23,934 nt of DNA from JANQUM01 sp047630355 (GCA_047630355.1 JBLHXN010000051.1:1-23934), one strand, 5' to 3'; positions 1 to 7,370 are shown, counted from the stretch's first letter. Numbers and translations: made by a program. Notes: a model not told the origin generated them from the letters alone.

Positions 1-450
1 GCCACCATCTTATTCTGCTACACTTCCTTACCAGATACTTTGGCCGTTATACACGCCGAAACGGGCGAGCCCGAAGGTTTTGTGAGCAAAGAAATGTTTT
101 TTTACGTGTCTGCCGGAATACTTCTGATTTTCAATTTATTAATCGGTGCTTTGCGGGATCAAGTGGTAAAACTTGACTTTGCAAAAGTTAATCCTATGAG
201 CGAATGGGCAAAGCAACCAAAAAAGCTGCGTACTTTTCTTACAAACTGGTTCAACGGCTTTTTGGCTTTCGTGAACACTTTCTTGGTATTCGTTTTACTC
301 GGGCTTTATAACGTAAACACGAACAGAGGACAAAAGCTTGATTTCAATTACAATTGGTTGATGATTTTTGGGGGAGCAGTATTGTTGTTTATTTTATTCT
401 ACCTGCCACTACAACTCTTGTACGCAAACCCTCCAACCGACGATGAATAA
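1..450 (+). CDS. Integral membrane protein, 5'-truncated by window edge
   Basis: The frame is open from base 1, so the true start lies outside the window and the TTG at 40 should not be taken as the start. The visible 149 residues hold at least three hydrophobic segments (about residues 33-51, 82-102 and 117-140), separated by a basic loop and a polar loop. The tail is short and acidic. This implies an inner-membrane protein. No catalytic or binding motif is visible and I do not recognise the family. Its stop codon overlaps the start of queA by 8 nt, so the two are probably co-transcribed and translationally coupled. A functional link to queuosine is not implied. Confidence 0.7.
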   Translation, partial: ATILFCYTSLPDTLAVIHAETGEPEGFVSKEMFFYVSAGILLIFNLLIGALRDQVVKLDFAKVNPMSEWAKQPKKLRTFLTNWFNGFLAFVNTFLVFVLLGLYNVNTNRGQKLDFNYNWLMIFGGAVLLFILFYLPLQLLYANPPTDDE

Positions 451-1654
451 ACAAATCGCCATCGAAGACTATGCTTACGAACTTCCTGAGGAGCGAATTG
501 CGAAATTTCCAGTTAGTCCCCGTGATTCGTCAAAATTATTGACTTACAAAAGCGGCGAAATCTCAGAAACGGTTTTTACAGATTTACCTAATCAATTGCC
601 CAAGAACGCCTTTCTGGTATTCAATAATACGAAGGTTATTCCCGCCCGATTGCATTTTCAAAAAGCTACCGGAGCCGTAATTGAAGTATTTTTATTAAAT
701 CCGATTGCCCCTTCAACCGTCATTTCTCAAGTCATGGAAGCCACCGAGACCTGCACCTGGCACTGCATGATTGGCAATAAGAAGCGATGGAAAGGCGAGG
801 TTTTGGAAGCAAAAGTCAGCGTTGACAATCAGGAAATATTTTTAACGGCGGAGTTGATTGATGAGAAGGAGAATTTGGTGCAATTCGATTGGAAGTCTTT
901 GAGTTTCGCTGCCCTGGTCAAAGCCTTTGGTGAAATGCCATTACCGCCTTATATGAACCGCAAAGCGGAGGCAGAAGATTTGGAAACGTACCAGACCGTT
1001 TATTCCAAACACGACGGAGCAGTGGCTGCCCCAACAGCGGGACTTCATTTTACGCAAAACGTTCTGAACGATTTAGCCGAGCAAGGTTTCAAATCTGACT
1101 TCGTGACGCTTCATGTGGGGGCGGGAACGTTTCAACCCGTGAAGGCTGATAATGCTTTGGAACACGAAATGCACGAAGAGCAGGTCGTATTTTCAATTGA
1201 TTTCATCAAAAACTTATTGGCGAATTCAGGTTGTGTAATTCCCGTCGGAACTACATCAATGCGGTCTTTAGAAAGCCTGTATTGGTTCGGGGTGAAACTA
1301 TCGAAAAGAGAAAATTCAGAAGAACAATTGCCCTTCTACATTGCACAGAACTATGCTTATGAACACGAAGAGAAAGAACTACCAACTATAGAAAAATCGC
1401 TGACGACTACTATTTCTTTCATGGAAAAGAGTCGTTTGAATCAATTAGTTGGAGAAACTCAAATCTACATTTTCCCCGGTTACAAAATGCGGGTTTGCAA
1501 AGGTATCATCACGAATTTCCACCAACCGAAATCTACGCTTTTATTGTTAATTTCGGCACTCATTGGTGATAACTGGCGGCAAATTTACGAGTATGCTTTA
1601 GAAAACGACTTCCGCTTTTTGAGTTACGGCGATTCGAGTTTATTGATGAGTTAG
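443..1654 (+). CDS. queA: S-adenosylmethionine:tRNA ribosyltransferase-isomerase QueA
   Basis: QueA transfers and isomerises the ribosyl moiety of SAM onto 7-aminomethyl-7-deazaguanine in tRNA, giving epoxyqueuosine at wobble position 34 of GUN-anticodon tRNAs. The 403-residue product carries the family blocks in order: N-terminal YELPEERIAKFP, NNTKVIPARL, GEMPLPPY, YSKHDGAVAAPTAGLHFT, HVGAGTFQPVK, HEMHEE, GTTSMRSLES, TNFHQPKSTLLLLISA and YGDSSLL near the C-terminus. The ATG at 443 gives the usual N-terminus (MNKQIAIEDY). The same frame is open further upstream, but the extra residues do not belong to the family. The start overlaps the preceding membrane-protein gene by 8 nt. Length is slightly above the roughly 350 residues of proteobacterial QueA; I believe longer forms are normal in Bacteroidota. 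Confidence 0.95.
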   Translation: MNKQIAIEDYAYELPEERIAKFPVSPRDSSKLLTYKSGEISETVFTDLPNQLPKNAFLVFNNTKVIPARLHFQKATGAVIEVFLLNPIAPSTVISQVMEATETCTWHCMIGNKKRWKGEVLEAKVSVDNQEIFLTAELIDEKENLVQFDWKSLSFAALVKAFGEMPLPPYMNRKAEAEDLETYQTVYSKHDGAVAAPTAGLHFTQNVLNDLAEQGFKSDFVTLHVGAGTFQPVKADNALEHEMHEEQVVFSIDFIKNLLANSGCVIPVGTTSMRSLESLYWFGVKLSKRENSEEQLPFYIAQNYAYEHEEKELPTIEKSLTTTISFMEKSRLNQLVGETQIYIFPGYKMRVCKGIITNFHQPKSTLLLLISALIGDNWRQIYEYALENDFRFLSYGDSSLLMS

Positions 1655-1684
1655 TAAAAAAGTGCCCCTCAAATGAGCGGCACT
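1655..1684 (-). terminator. Rho-independent terminator of the PepSY lipoprotein gene
   Basis: AGTGCC (1661-1666) pairs with GGCACT (1679-1684), and CTC (1668-1670) pairs with GAG (1675-1677). There is one C/C mismatch between the two helices and an AAAT loop. Read on the minus strand the hairpin is followed by six T residues (A1656-A1661 on plus), so it ends the minus-strand gene that stops at 1716. It may also act weakly on queA, whose stop is 7 nt away, but there is no T-tract on that side. Confidence 0.75.
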
Positions 1685-1715
1685 TCGTCGTGTTCAGGGA
1701 TTATTCAAACAAAAT

Positions 1716-2345
1716 TCAACCCTTTCTCTTCTTTTTGCGAGTCATTTCGCTGATGAACGTGCCGTCGGCTTCAAATCCAACACCTACGTAGGTATCGTCG
1801 GCTTTCTGAACGATTAGCAAGAACTTGCCTTCTTCGTTGGTCATGCCTTTTTTGATGGTTGCTCCAGCGTAATTTGCGGTGATATAAGCAGTAACGGTAG
1901 CTGGTAAGTCAGCAACGGCAACTTCAGTACCACGCGAACCACGTTTTCCCGTTTTTTCTGCAACAAATACGCCGCCTGCGTCGAATATGAGTCCAGCGTG
2001 CGTAGCATCAGTTTTGGTAATTTTCACTACGTAGTTTCCATTTTCGAGCGTTCCGGCACGGTCAACGGTTGCGTCTGCGTAGTTAGCTGTGATGTAACTT
2101 GTAATTGCGGCGGGTAAATCAGCTATGGCGACTTCCGTCACGTTACACTTCTTACCACCACGCCAACCTTTTTTGTGGTCGCTGTTAGTATTTGTAGAGT
2201 CATTTGCCGTTGCTAAAAACATAAAATCCAGTAAAGCCGATTCATCATCCGTTGAGAATGGGCTGATACTGTTGTCGTTTTCGCAGGCTGTGAATGCAAA
2301 AATACTCACGAGTAAAAAAACGCCTAATTTTGTCAGATTTTTCAT
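1716..2345 (-). CDS. Lipoprotein with two tandem PepSY-like repeats
   Basis: The protein has 209 residues. The N-terminus (MKNLTKLGVFLLVSIFAFTAC) is a lipoprotein signal peptide with the lipid-carrying Cys at 21, so the product is exported and membrane anchored. An upstream ATG would add 13 residues before the signal and is unlikely to be used. After a low-complexity spacer come two tandem repeats of exactly 70 residues (70-139 and 140-209). Each starts TEVA(I/V)ADLPA and ends in a basic tract (KRGSRG, KKKRKG). The pattern 'LP..(I/V)..YI..NY..A' with alternating strands resembles the PepSY-like family of Bacteroidota (PF11396 type), thought to be periplasmic ligand-binding or inhibitor-like domains; the specific role is unknown. 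It is divergent from the sigma-factor gene. Confidence 0.75.
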   Translation of the reverse strand: MKNLTKLGVFLLVSIFAFTACENDNSISPFSTDDESALLDFMFLATANDSTNTNSDHKKGWRGGKKCNVTEVAIADLPAAITSYITANYADATVDRAGTLENGNYVVKITKTDATHAGLIFDAGGVFVAEKTGKRGSRGTEVAVADLPATVTAYITANYAGATIKKGMTNEEGKFLLIVQKADDTYVGVGFEADGTFISEMTRKKKRKG

Positions 2346-2380
2346 TTTAAAGAATTTAAAAGTTGATAATAAGTTAGTTG

Positions 2381-2396
2381 GCAATCATTAGATTGC
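2381..2396 (-). repeat. Small perfect hairpin in the PepSY gene leader
   Basis: GCAATC (2381-2386) and GATTGC (2391-2396) form a 6-bp perfect stem with a 4-nt loop, 36 nt upstream of the lipoprotein start on the minus strand. There is no T-tract after it on that strand. It could be an operator half-site pair or an mRNA leader hairpin; the sequence does not decide. Confidence 0.4.
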
Positions 2397-2445
2397 AAGT
2401 AGAGATTTTTACATACTGTAATATTACTAGACATATTTACTAAAT

Positions 2446-2474
2446 AAGACGAGCGTTTTGTCCTTCGTTGTCTT
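2446..2474 (+). promoter_or_regulatory. Hairpin element, copy 1 (TTTTGTCCTT loop)
   Basis: AAGAC (2446-2450) pairs with GTCTT (2470-2474) around a 19-nt loop. Inside it AGCG (2452-2455) can pair with CGTT (2466-2469; one G-U), leaving the terminal loop TTTTGTCCTT. Copy 2 (2600-2636) has the same terminal loop and inner stem but a different outer stem. It is listed on plus because copy 2 is in that sense directly before the sigma-factor gene, but the strand is uncertain. Copy 1 would also lie in the leader of the minus-strand lipoprotein gene. Confidence 0.5.
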
Positions 2475-2518
2475 TCGTCCAAAGCATTTCTTTTCAATAC
2501 GCAAGTTGTAGTGAATAG

Positions 2519-2556
2519 CGTTGCCTCACTTCCAAATATATTTTTTTCAGGCAACG
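2519..2556. repeat. 8-bp inverted repeat in the divergent promoter region
   Basis: CGTTGCCT (2519-2526) and AGGCAACG (2549-2556) form a perfect inverted repeat with a 22-nt AT-rich centre. The centre contains the candidate minus-strand promoter core at 2533-2540. The placement would suit an operator for a dimeric regulator controlling the divergent lipoprotein/sigma genes; this is inference. Confidence 0.45.
2533..2540 (-). promoter_or_regulatory. Candidate -7 promoter element for the PepSY lipoprotein gene
   Basis: On the minus strand these bases read TATATTTG, an exact match to the Bacteroidota -7 consensus TAnnTTTG. No clear TTG-type -33 element is visible at the usual spacing. If used, the leader would be about 180 nt and would contain hairpin copy 1 and the GCAATC hairpin. 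Confidence 0.45.
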
Positions 2557-2599
2557 TAATTTACCAGAACTACGTAAAGTATAGAGAAGAGTTAGTTAA

Positions 2600-2636
2600 A
2601 AGATAACGGCGTTTTGTCCTTCGTCTGTTATCTTTA
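2600..2636 (+). promoter_or_regulatory. Hairpin element, copy 2, next to the sigma-factor start
   Basis: AAAGATAAC (2600-2608) pairs perfectly with GTTATCTTT (2628-2636), a 9-bp stem around a 19-nt loop. The loop can extend the helix with GGCG/CGTC (one G-U and a bulged T), leaving the terminal loop TTTTGTCCTT as in copy 1. The 16 bases GCGTTTTGTCCTTCGT are shared by both copies. A run of T (2639-2643) follows, and the candidate TTG start of the sigma gene is at 2642. The hairpin could therefore act as an attenuator or block the start. Apart from these elements the stretch 2346-2641 holds no convincing gene. Confidence 0.55.
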
Positions 2637-2641
2637 ATTTT

Positions 2642-3241
2642 TTGTCCCAAACAAAACACGTGTTTTTTAGAAAGAAGCAAAGCATTTTTAATCTGAAAGA
2701 AGTACTCGAAGGTTGTCGGAGAAAGAATTCATCGGCTCAAAAACACCTTTTCGAGCATTTCTATGGGCTTTCTATGGGCATTTGTTTACGGTACGCTGCC
2801 AATAAAGATGAAGCCGAAGAAATGCTGAATGACGGCTTCATGAAAGTATTTGATAAGATTAATTATTACGATCCTGAACAATCTTTTGAGGCGTGGTTTC
2901 GGACGGTTGTAGTCAGGACAAGCATTGATTACTTCAGAAGAAACCATAAAAAGGTGACATTTATGGATATAGAAGATGCTCATTTCTTAGCTCACGAAGA
3001 TCATCATGTGGAGCAACTCGCCGCCGATGAAATCATGGAATTAGTGCAGCAACTTCCACCCGCCTACCGCACTGTATTTTCTCTGTATGTAGTAGAGGGG
3101 TATTCGCATAATGAAATTGCCGAATTATTGGAAATAAACCCGGGAACGAGCCGCTCAAATTTGGCTAAAGCACGAATAAAAATGCAAGAATGGATAAAAA
3201 TTTACGCATCAGAAACATTGACCGATAGAAATCATGTCTAA
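2642..3241 (+). CDS. ECF-type RNA polymerase sigma factor
   Basis: The product has about 199 residues. The sigma-70 region 2 block spans roughly residues 25-100 and includes YAANKDEAEEMLNDGFMKVF and the FEAWFRTVVVRTSIDYFRR stretch used in core binding and -10 recognition. The region 4 helix-turn-helix is near 130-185 (LPPAYRTVFSLYVVEGYSHNEIAELL, then NPGTSRSNLAKARIKMQ). The start is uncertain. No ATG precedes the conserved part; TTG at 2642 or GTG at 2660 are the candidates, and the conserved family sequence begins around NLKEVLEG. The gene overlaps the next one by 8 nt, the usual arrangement of an ECF sigma factor with its regulator. A hairpin abuts the start. Confidence 0.9.
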   Translation: MSQTKHVFFRKKQSIFNLKEVLEGCRRKNSSAQKHLFEHFYGLSMGICLRYAANKDEAEEMLNDGFMKVFDKINYYDPEQSFEAWFRTVVVRTSIDYFRRNHKKVTFMDIEDAHFLAHEDHHVEQLAADEIMELVQQLPPAYRTVFSLYVVEGYSHNEIAELLEINPGTSRSNLAKARIKMQEWIKIYASETLTDRNHV

Positions 3242-4598
3242 CGAACGATTTGATGAAAATATAAAACAGAAGCTGGAATCGGTTCGACCAGCTTTTGAGG
3301 AGTCGGCATGGAAGAAGTTCCAAGCGGCGGTTCCGGTTCCGCGGTACGCTACGCTTTTTCAGGATTGGGGCGGCTGGATTTTCGGTGGACTCGCCTCCGC
3401 GGCTTTTCTTACTACGCTGTATTTTAGTTATTTACAACAAAAGACAAACGAGCTACTGCATGAAGAGATTTCTACTATAAAAAGTATTCAAATTCCTCAA
3501 AATAAAGTTGATACCGTCATCATTGAAAAGTACCTTACCGATACAATTTACGTAGTAAAAACAATCCGGCAAGTGGTTGAAGTACCCGCAAAAGATAATA
3601 TACAAAATAGCTCATTTGTAGCCGGAGATAACCCTGTTCAACGTTTAACGACAAGTAGACCGACACAAGGATCAGGTTCCGGAAGCGATATTATTGGAGT
3701 AAATTCGGAACAGAGAGTAGTTGACGAACAGCGTAGCGAGATTACGTTAAATACTACAACCCGAAATAATGTTGGAGTTACTGAGAATCAGAAAAATACA
3801 CTGAAAGGGGAAGTGAATAACTCAGGCAGAGATGTTGAAAAAACTATTGATAAAAACGGCAACGTGATTCGGGAAAAACCGGAGTTGACCAAAGAACAAG
3901 TAGAACAAAACGATAAACCTCCCGTTGAGAATTTGGTGATTCCTGAAACAAAAACAACAGAAGGTCAAAAGAAAAAATTTAAGCTTCCGTATATCCGAAC
4001 CCGTGTCGGCTTAGCAGGCGACTATTTGGGTTTGAGGATTCCATCGGTAGGACCGACTACTGAATTTTTCTTCGGATATTCTAACCTGAGTTTAAGTACC
4101 GGACTCCTTTTTAGTAGCCCACAGGTAACGCAACACAAGTTACTGAAAGACTTTAATCAAGCTACAGGAAAACGATTTGAAGAGTTTTATAAAGATAAAT
4201 TTCGACCACAGCAATCACAAAGAAAAATCGAAGATATAACTATCCGAACGTCATTTATCAAGGTTCCAATAGCTTTCAATTATTACATAAATACCAGAAG
4301 TGATTTTGACTTTATATTCACCGCCGGAACTCGGCTTGATGTTTCCGTTTTCCAGGATATTCAGTTTGAAAGCAACTTACTAACCGACCGGATCAACGAG
4401 AAATTTGAAGCCCGGCCAAAACCCAAAGTTTTCAGCGGGTTATTCTACGGCATGGGATTGCAATACCAAAAAGGTCGGTTTGTCGGGCAGTTTACCCCTT
4501 ATTTTGACTTCCGGTTCCGTCAGAATGAATACGTAACCATTCCACGCACATTTGGAATAAACGCTTCAGTTAAATATGATTTGGGAAGAGGGTTATAG
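3234..4598 (+). CDS. Single-TM protein with C-terminal beta-barrel-like domain; putative sigma regulator
   Basis: The protein has 454 residues. Residues 1-45 form a charged cytoplasmic segment (FDENIKQKLESVRPAFEESAW) of the type found in proteins encoded after ECF sigma genes in Bacteroidota. Residues 47-66 are one transmembrane helix. Residues about 80-245 are a polar linker rich in T, N, Q and E. Residues about 250-454 show alternating aromatic/hydrophobic strands that resemble the outer-membrane beta-barrel domains (PF13568-like) of this phylum. The overlap with the sigma gene and the N-terminal segment suggest an anti-sigma or signal-transmitting role. How a TM-anchored protein would place a barrel-like domain in the outer membrane is unclear, so that domain may instead be periplasmic. 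No zinc-binding anti-sigma motif is seen. Confidence 0.6.
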   Translation: MSNERFDENIKQKLESVRPAFEESAWKKFQAAVPVPRYATLFQDWGGWIFGGLASAAFLTTLYFSYLQQKTNELLHEEISTIKSIQIPQNKVDTVIIEKYLTDTIYVVKTIRQVVEVPAKDNIQNSSFVAGDNPVQRLTTSRPTQGSGSGSDIIGVNSEQRVVDEQRSEITLNTTTRNNVGVTENQKNTLKGEVNNSGRDVEKTIDKNGNVIREKPELTKEQVEQNDKPPVENLVIPETKTTEGQKKKFKLPYIRTRVGLAGDYLGLRIPSVGPTTEFFFGYSNLSLSTGLLFSSPQVTQHKLLKDFNQATGKRFEEFYKDKFRPQQSQRKIEDITIRTSFIKVPIAFNYYINTRSDFDFIFTAGTRLDVSVFQDIQFESNLLTDRINEKFEARPKPKVFSGLFYGMGLQYQKGRFVGQFTPYFDFRFRQNEYVTIPRTFGINASVKYDLGRGL

Positions 4599-4612
4599 AT
4601 TTACGATTTGAA

Positions 4613-4649
4613 ATTTACGATTTACGTTCATTCAACGTAAATCGTAAAT
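4613..4649. terminator. 16-bp perfect palindrome between convergent genes
   Basis: ATTTACGATTTACGTT (4613-4628) and its exact complement (4634-4649) flank a 5-nt loop. It lies between two convergent stop codons (4598 plus, 4669 minus), so it would serve as a shared bidirectional terminator. The stem is AT-rich and there is no T-tract, which is atypical. A further partial copy of the word (ATTTACGATTT) lies just upstream at 4599-4609. Confidence 0.5.
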
Positions 4650-4668
4650 CCAAGTTCGTACATCAGTT

Positions 4669-6393
4669 TTACTTCTTCAGCTCCGCTAACTCGTCTTTTA
4701 CAAACGCCATTAACTCCGAAATGTATTCGGCAGAAAAATCGAATTTGACGTTGGCAGCTTCGTAAATTTCGCTGATTGTGGCGGTGTAGCCCAAACGCAA
4801 AGCTTTCATATAACCTTCGAGGCCTTTCTTATTATCAGCTTTATAATTTCGCCAAACACTTATGGCTCCAAGCTGTGCCATACCGTATTCAATGTAGTAG
4901 AATGGTACTTCAAAAATATGCAACTGCTTATGCCAGCTGTACGCCTTGAATCGCTCGTAACCGGACCAATCCGTTACGTTATCCGAGAAGGTATTATATA
5001 TCTGAACCCATTCTTCGGTGCGTTCAGCAACAGTATGCTTCGGATTTTCGTAAATCCAGTGCTGAAATTTATCAACGGTAGCAATCCAAGGCAAAACGGA
5101 AAGTAAATCTTCCAAGTGCTCAATTTTTGCCCGTTTTAAATCTTCCTCGTTGTCAAAGTAAACGTCCCAATGCTCCATAGAAATTAATTCCATCGCCATT
5201 GAAGCCAATTCTGCTACCTCAGAAGGCGTACTTCGGAAAGCATTTATCGGCAAATCACGGGTTTCAAATGAATGAATGGCGTGACCACCTTCGTGTACCA
5301 TTGTGACAACATCCCGTAGGCTTGAAGTAGCGTTCATAAAAATAAATGGTACTCCTATTTCTTCCAACGGATAATTATAACCGCCCGGTGCTTTTCCCTT
5401 ACGAGATTCCACGTCAAAATGACCCATTTTTCGCATAATGCGAATGTAGTCGGCAAGTTTTGGATCAATTTTCTCAAAACACTTAACCGTTTTATCCAGT
5501 AAATCTTCACCGCCATTAAATGGCTTCAACGCCGCTTTTCCTTCAGCATCAACTTGTAAATCCCACGGACGAAGTGGCTCAACGTTCAGTTTTATTTTTC
5601 GTTCGGCGGCGGCTTCGTTCAAAACCGGAACAATCGCTTTTTTCACTGATTCGTGAAAATCGAAACAATCTTGCGGCGTGTAATCAAACCGTCCCAAAGC
5701 GGCAAACATATAATCTCTGAAATTATCAAAATCGGCGTTTAAGGCTACTTCGTGACGAAAATTAAGAAGCTCATTAAATAACTTATCTAAACCCTCTATA
5801 TCTCTAAAACGCCGTTCGGAAATTTTCATCCAGGCTTCTTCACGCTGCTCTCTGTGAACAGACTTCAACTTCAAGCCTGCCTTTTGCAACGTAATTTCTT
5901 CGCCGTCCAGTTCTACGGTCATATCTCCGGTAACGGTCTGATATTCGGTTTGCTTGGTCTGAATTTTGGTAGACAGATCGATATTCTTTTCCCGGAAAAT
6001 CTCCACAGATTTTTCCATTCCCCGAATCATTATTGGGTAGCCACTCGCTTTCATCTCCTGCAAGTACGGGTTTGCGAGGGCTTTTTTGTTTAATTTATCG
6101 TCATAAGCTGACAAGTGCGGTTGAATATCTTTCACAAAAAACTGGTAGTCTTTCTGGTATTCCTGACTCCCGGTATCTTTTGACATATTGATGTATCGCC
6201 ACGCCATGTCTTCAGATAAGTATGACTCAAGTTCACTACGATCTTCAAACCATTTCTCAAGATCTTGAGCGTTATTTATTTCGCGTTTAACGAGTTCTTC
6301 AATAAGCGGTTTTACGTTTCCCCAAGAATTTAACTCAAAGGATTCGCCGATAAATTTTCTTTCTTTTCGCTGAGGGATTTCTACTTCGTGCAT
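4669..6393 (-). CDS. M3 family oligoendopeptidase (PepF-like)
   Basis: This cytoplasmic zinc metallopeptidase cleaves short peptides, probably in protein turnover. It has 574 residues, the normal length for M3B oligoendopeptidases, and no signal peptide. The zinc motif is HEGGH (H367, E368, H371) in the context TMVHEGGHAIHSFE. The third ligand is the Glu of PSEVAELASM at about 392-395. The C-terminal part holds the conserved F..YSWHKQLHIFEVPFYYIEYG...LG block used in substrate binding. The start MHEVEIPQRKERKF is immediately preceded by AT-rich sequence. The leader 6394-6514 holds only a short TGTAC/GTACA hairpin (6414-6433). The HMA-MauE gene lies upstream on the same strand, 121 nt away, so an operon is possible but not evident. 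Confidence 0.92.
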   Translation of the reverse strand: MHEVEIPQRKERKFIGESFELNSWGNVKPLIEELVKREINNAQDLEKWFEDRSELESYLSEDMAWRYINMSKDTGSQEYQKDYQFFVKDIQPHLSAYDDKLNKKALANPYLQEMKASGYPIMIRGMEKSVEIFREKNIDLSTKIQTKQTEYQTVTGDMTVELDGEEITLQKAGLKLKSVHREQREEAWMKISERRFRDIEGLDKLFNELLNFRHEVALNADFDNFRDYMFAALGRFDYTPQDCFDFHESVKKAIVPVLNEAAAERKIKLNVEPLRPWDLQVDAEGKAALKPFNGGEDLLDKTVKCFEKIDPKLADYIRIMRKMGHFDVESRKGKAPGGYNYPLEEIGVPFIFMNATSSLRDVVTMVHEGGHAIHSFETRDLPINAFRSTPSEVAELASMAMELISMEHWDVYFDNEEDLKRAKIEHLEDLLSVLPWIATVDKFQHWIYENPKHTVAERTEEWVQIYNTFSDNVTDWSGYERFKAYSWHKQLHIFEVPFYYIEYGMAQLGAISVWRNYKADNKKGLEGYMKALRLGYTATISEIYEAANVKFDFSAEYISELMAFVKDELAELKK

Positions 6394-6514
6394 AATTTAT
6401 TTTTGCTTTAGGCTGTACATTATCTACCGTACACCTTTTTAGTTTAATTACTGAAACGTGATAACGCAAAACGTTGTGGATAAGTTACGGGGAAATCGAA
6501 CGTCAAAATAGGTA

Positions 6515-7303
6515 TCAGATGAACAACATTACCACCGCCATGCCGACCATTGTTAAGTTTTCGACGATTGTAACGGTACTCATAGGAAGGTTAAAAACGT
6601 CTCCAAGACACGCACATTTAATTTTTCGGTTATTCAAGTTGCTTTCAATAACGCCAATACTGCCCACTCCCAAAACTACAATAGTGGCAATATTTGTAAA
6701 CAACGGGTTGAAGTTGATTAAGTACATTACGCCCAGTGCTAATTCAACAAACGGATAAATATAACCCCAAGTACTCCAACGAGCGGCAATAACATCATAC
6801 ATTCTGTAAGACGACGCAAAACCGCTAATATTCAGGAGTTTGAAGAAAGCAAACACAATGAAGAATCCCGCCATAAAGTGCCGCATCCAGAGCATGCCGG
6901 AGAAATCTGCAAACGGGTATTGAGCTAACAAACTCACGCCCGCAATAAACGACACGATAAGAATTAGCGGCTTGTACGTGTTGATTGATTTTTCGGGAAG
7001 GGATTCGGCAACAGCATTCTTCGTCACTTTTTTCTTTATCGAAATTGTAGGAAACGGAGCAGGTTCTTTTTCAATTTTCTGCTCAGAAATATCGTAGTTA
7101 CCCGCTGCTTTCACCGCTTTACGAAAAATCGCTAAATCTACATCGTTCTGCGTAGAAATGACCGCTTGCGGATATTCAAGTTGAACCGAAACACCTTCTA
7201 CTTCAGATAGTTTTTCTAAGGCAGTCTTTACCCTTGCTACGCAACTGCCGCAGGTCATTCCCGTGACGCTATATTTAGTATTTTTTTGTTTTAAGGTTTC
7301 CAT
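6515..7303 (-). CDS. HMA metal-binding domain fused to MauE/DoxX-like membrane domain
   Basis: The protein has 262 residues. Residues 8-75 form a heavy-metal-associated ferredoxin-like domain with the GMTCGSC motif (C18, C21), as in copper chaperones and CPx-ATPases. A basic linker follows. Residues about 110-262 contain four hydrophobic segments that resemble the MauE/DoxX redox-associated family. A CxC pair (C230, C232, context KIKCACLG) lies just before the last helix. Such proteins are thought to move electrons or reducing power across the inner membrane. The fusion suggests metal-dependent or metal-handling thiol chemistry, perhaps copper delivery or detoxification. No copper ATPase or chaperone gene is adjacent, so this is inference from domains only. 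Confidence 0.8.
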   Translation of the reverse strand: METLKQKNTKYSVTGMTCGSCVARVKTALEKLSEVEGVSVQLEYPQAVISTQNDVDLAIFRKAVKAAGNYDISEQKIEKEPAPFPTISIKKKVTKNAVAESLPEKSINTYKPLILIVSFIAGVSLLAQYPFADFSGMLWMRHFMAGFFIVFAFFKLLNISGFASSYRMYDVIAARWSTWGYIYPFVELALGVMYLINFNPLFTNIATIVVLGVGSIGVIESNLNNRKIKCACLGDVFNLPMSTVTIVENLTMVGMAVVMLFI

Positions 7304-7343
7304 GAAGGTAAAACAGATTAAAAAATGAGTGGGTTCAATTACT

Positions 7344-7351
7344 TATATTTG
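7344..7351 (+). promoter_or_regulatory. Candidate -7 promoter element of the Uma2 gene
   Basis: TATATTTG matches TAnnTTTG exactly and lies 19 nt before the ATG at 7371, which implies a leader of roughly a dozen nucleotides. This supports ATG 7371 over the upstream in-frame GTG at 7329, which lies before the promoter. No obvious -33 TTG is present. Confidence 0.5.
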
Positions 7352-7370
7352 TAAAAAGACAGCCGAATTT

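Noticed and set aside
324..336. GGACAAAA, the complement of the hairpin loop word, inside the first gene
   Set aside because: It lacks flanking stem pairing and lies in coding sequence, so it is probably chance.
2342..2554. Minus-strand ORF of 70 codons in the divergent regulatory region
   Set aside because: It crosses both hairpins and the inverted repeat, has no family-like sequence, and overlaps the lipoprotein start; regulatory DNA explains it better.
6471..6483. GCAAAACG near 6471, similar to the complement of the hairpin word
   Set aside because: The neighbouring bases do not match the TCCTTCG part, and only a 4-bp AACG/CGTT stem is possible.
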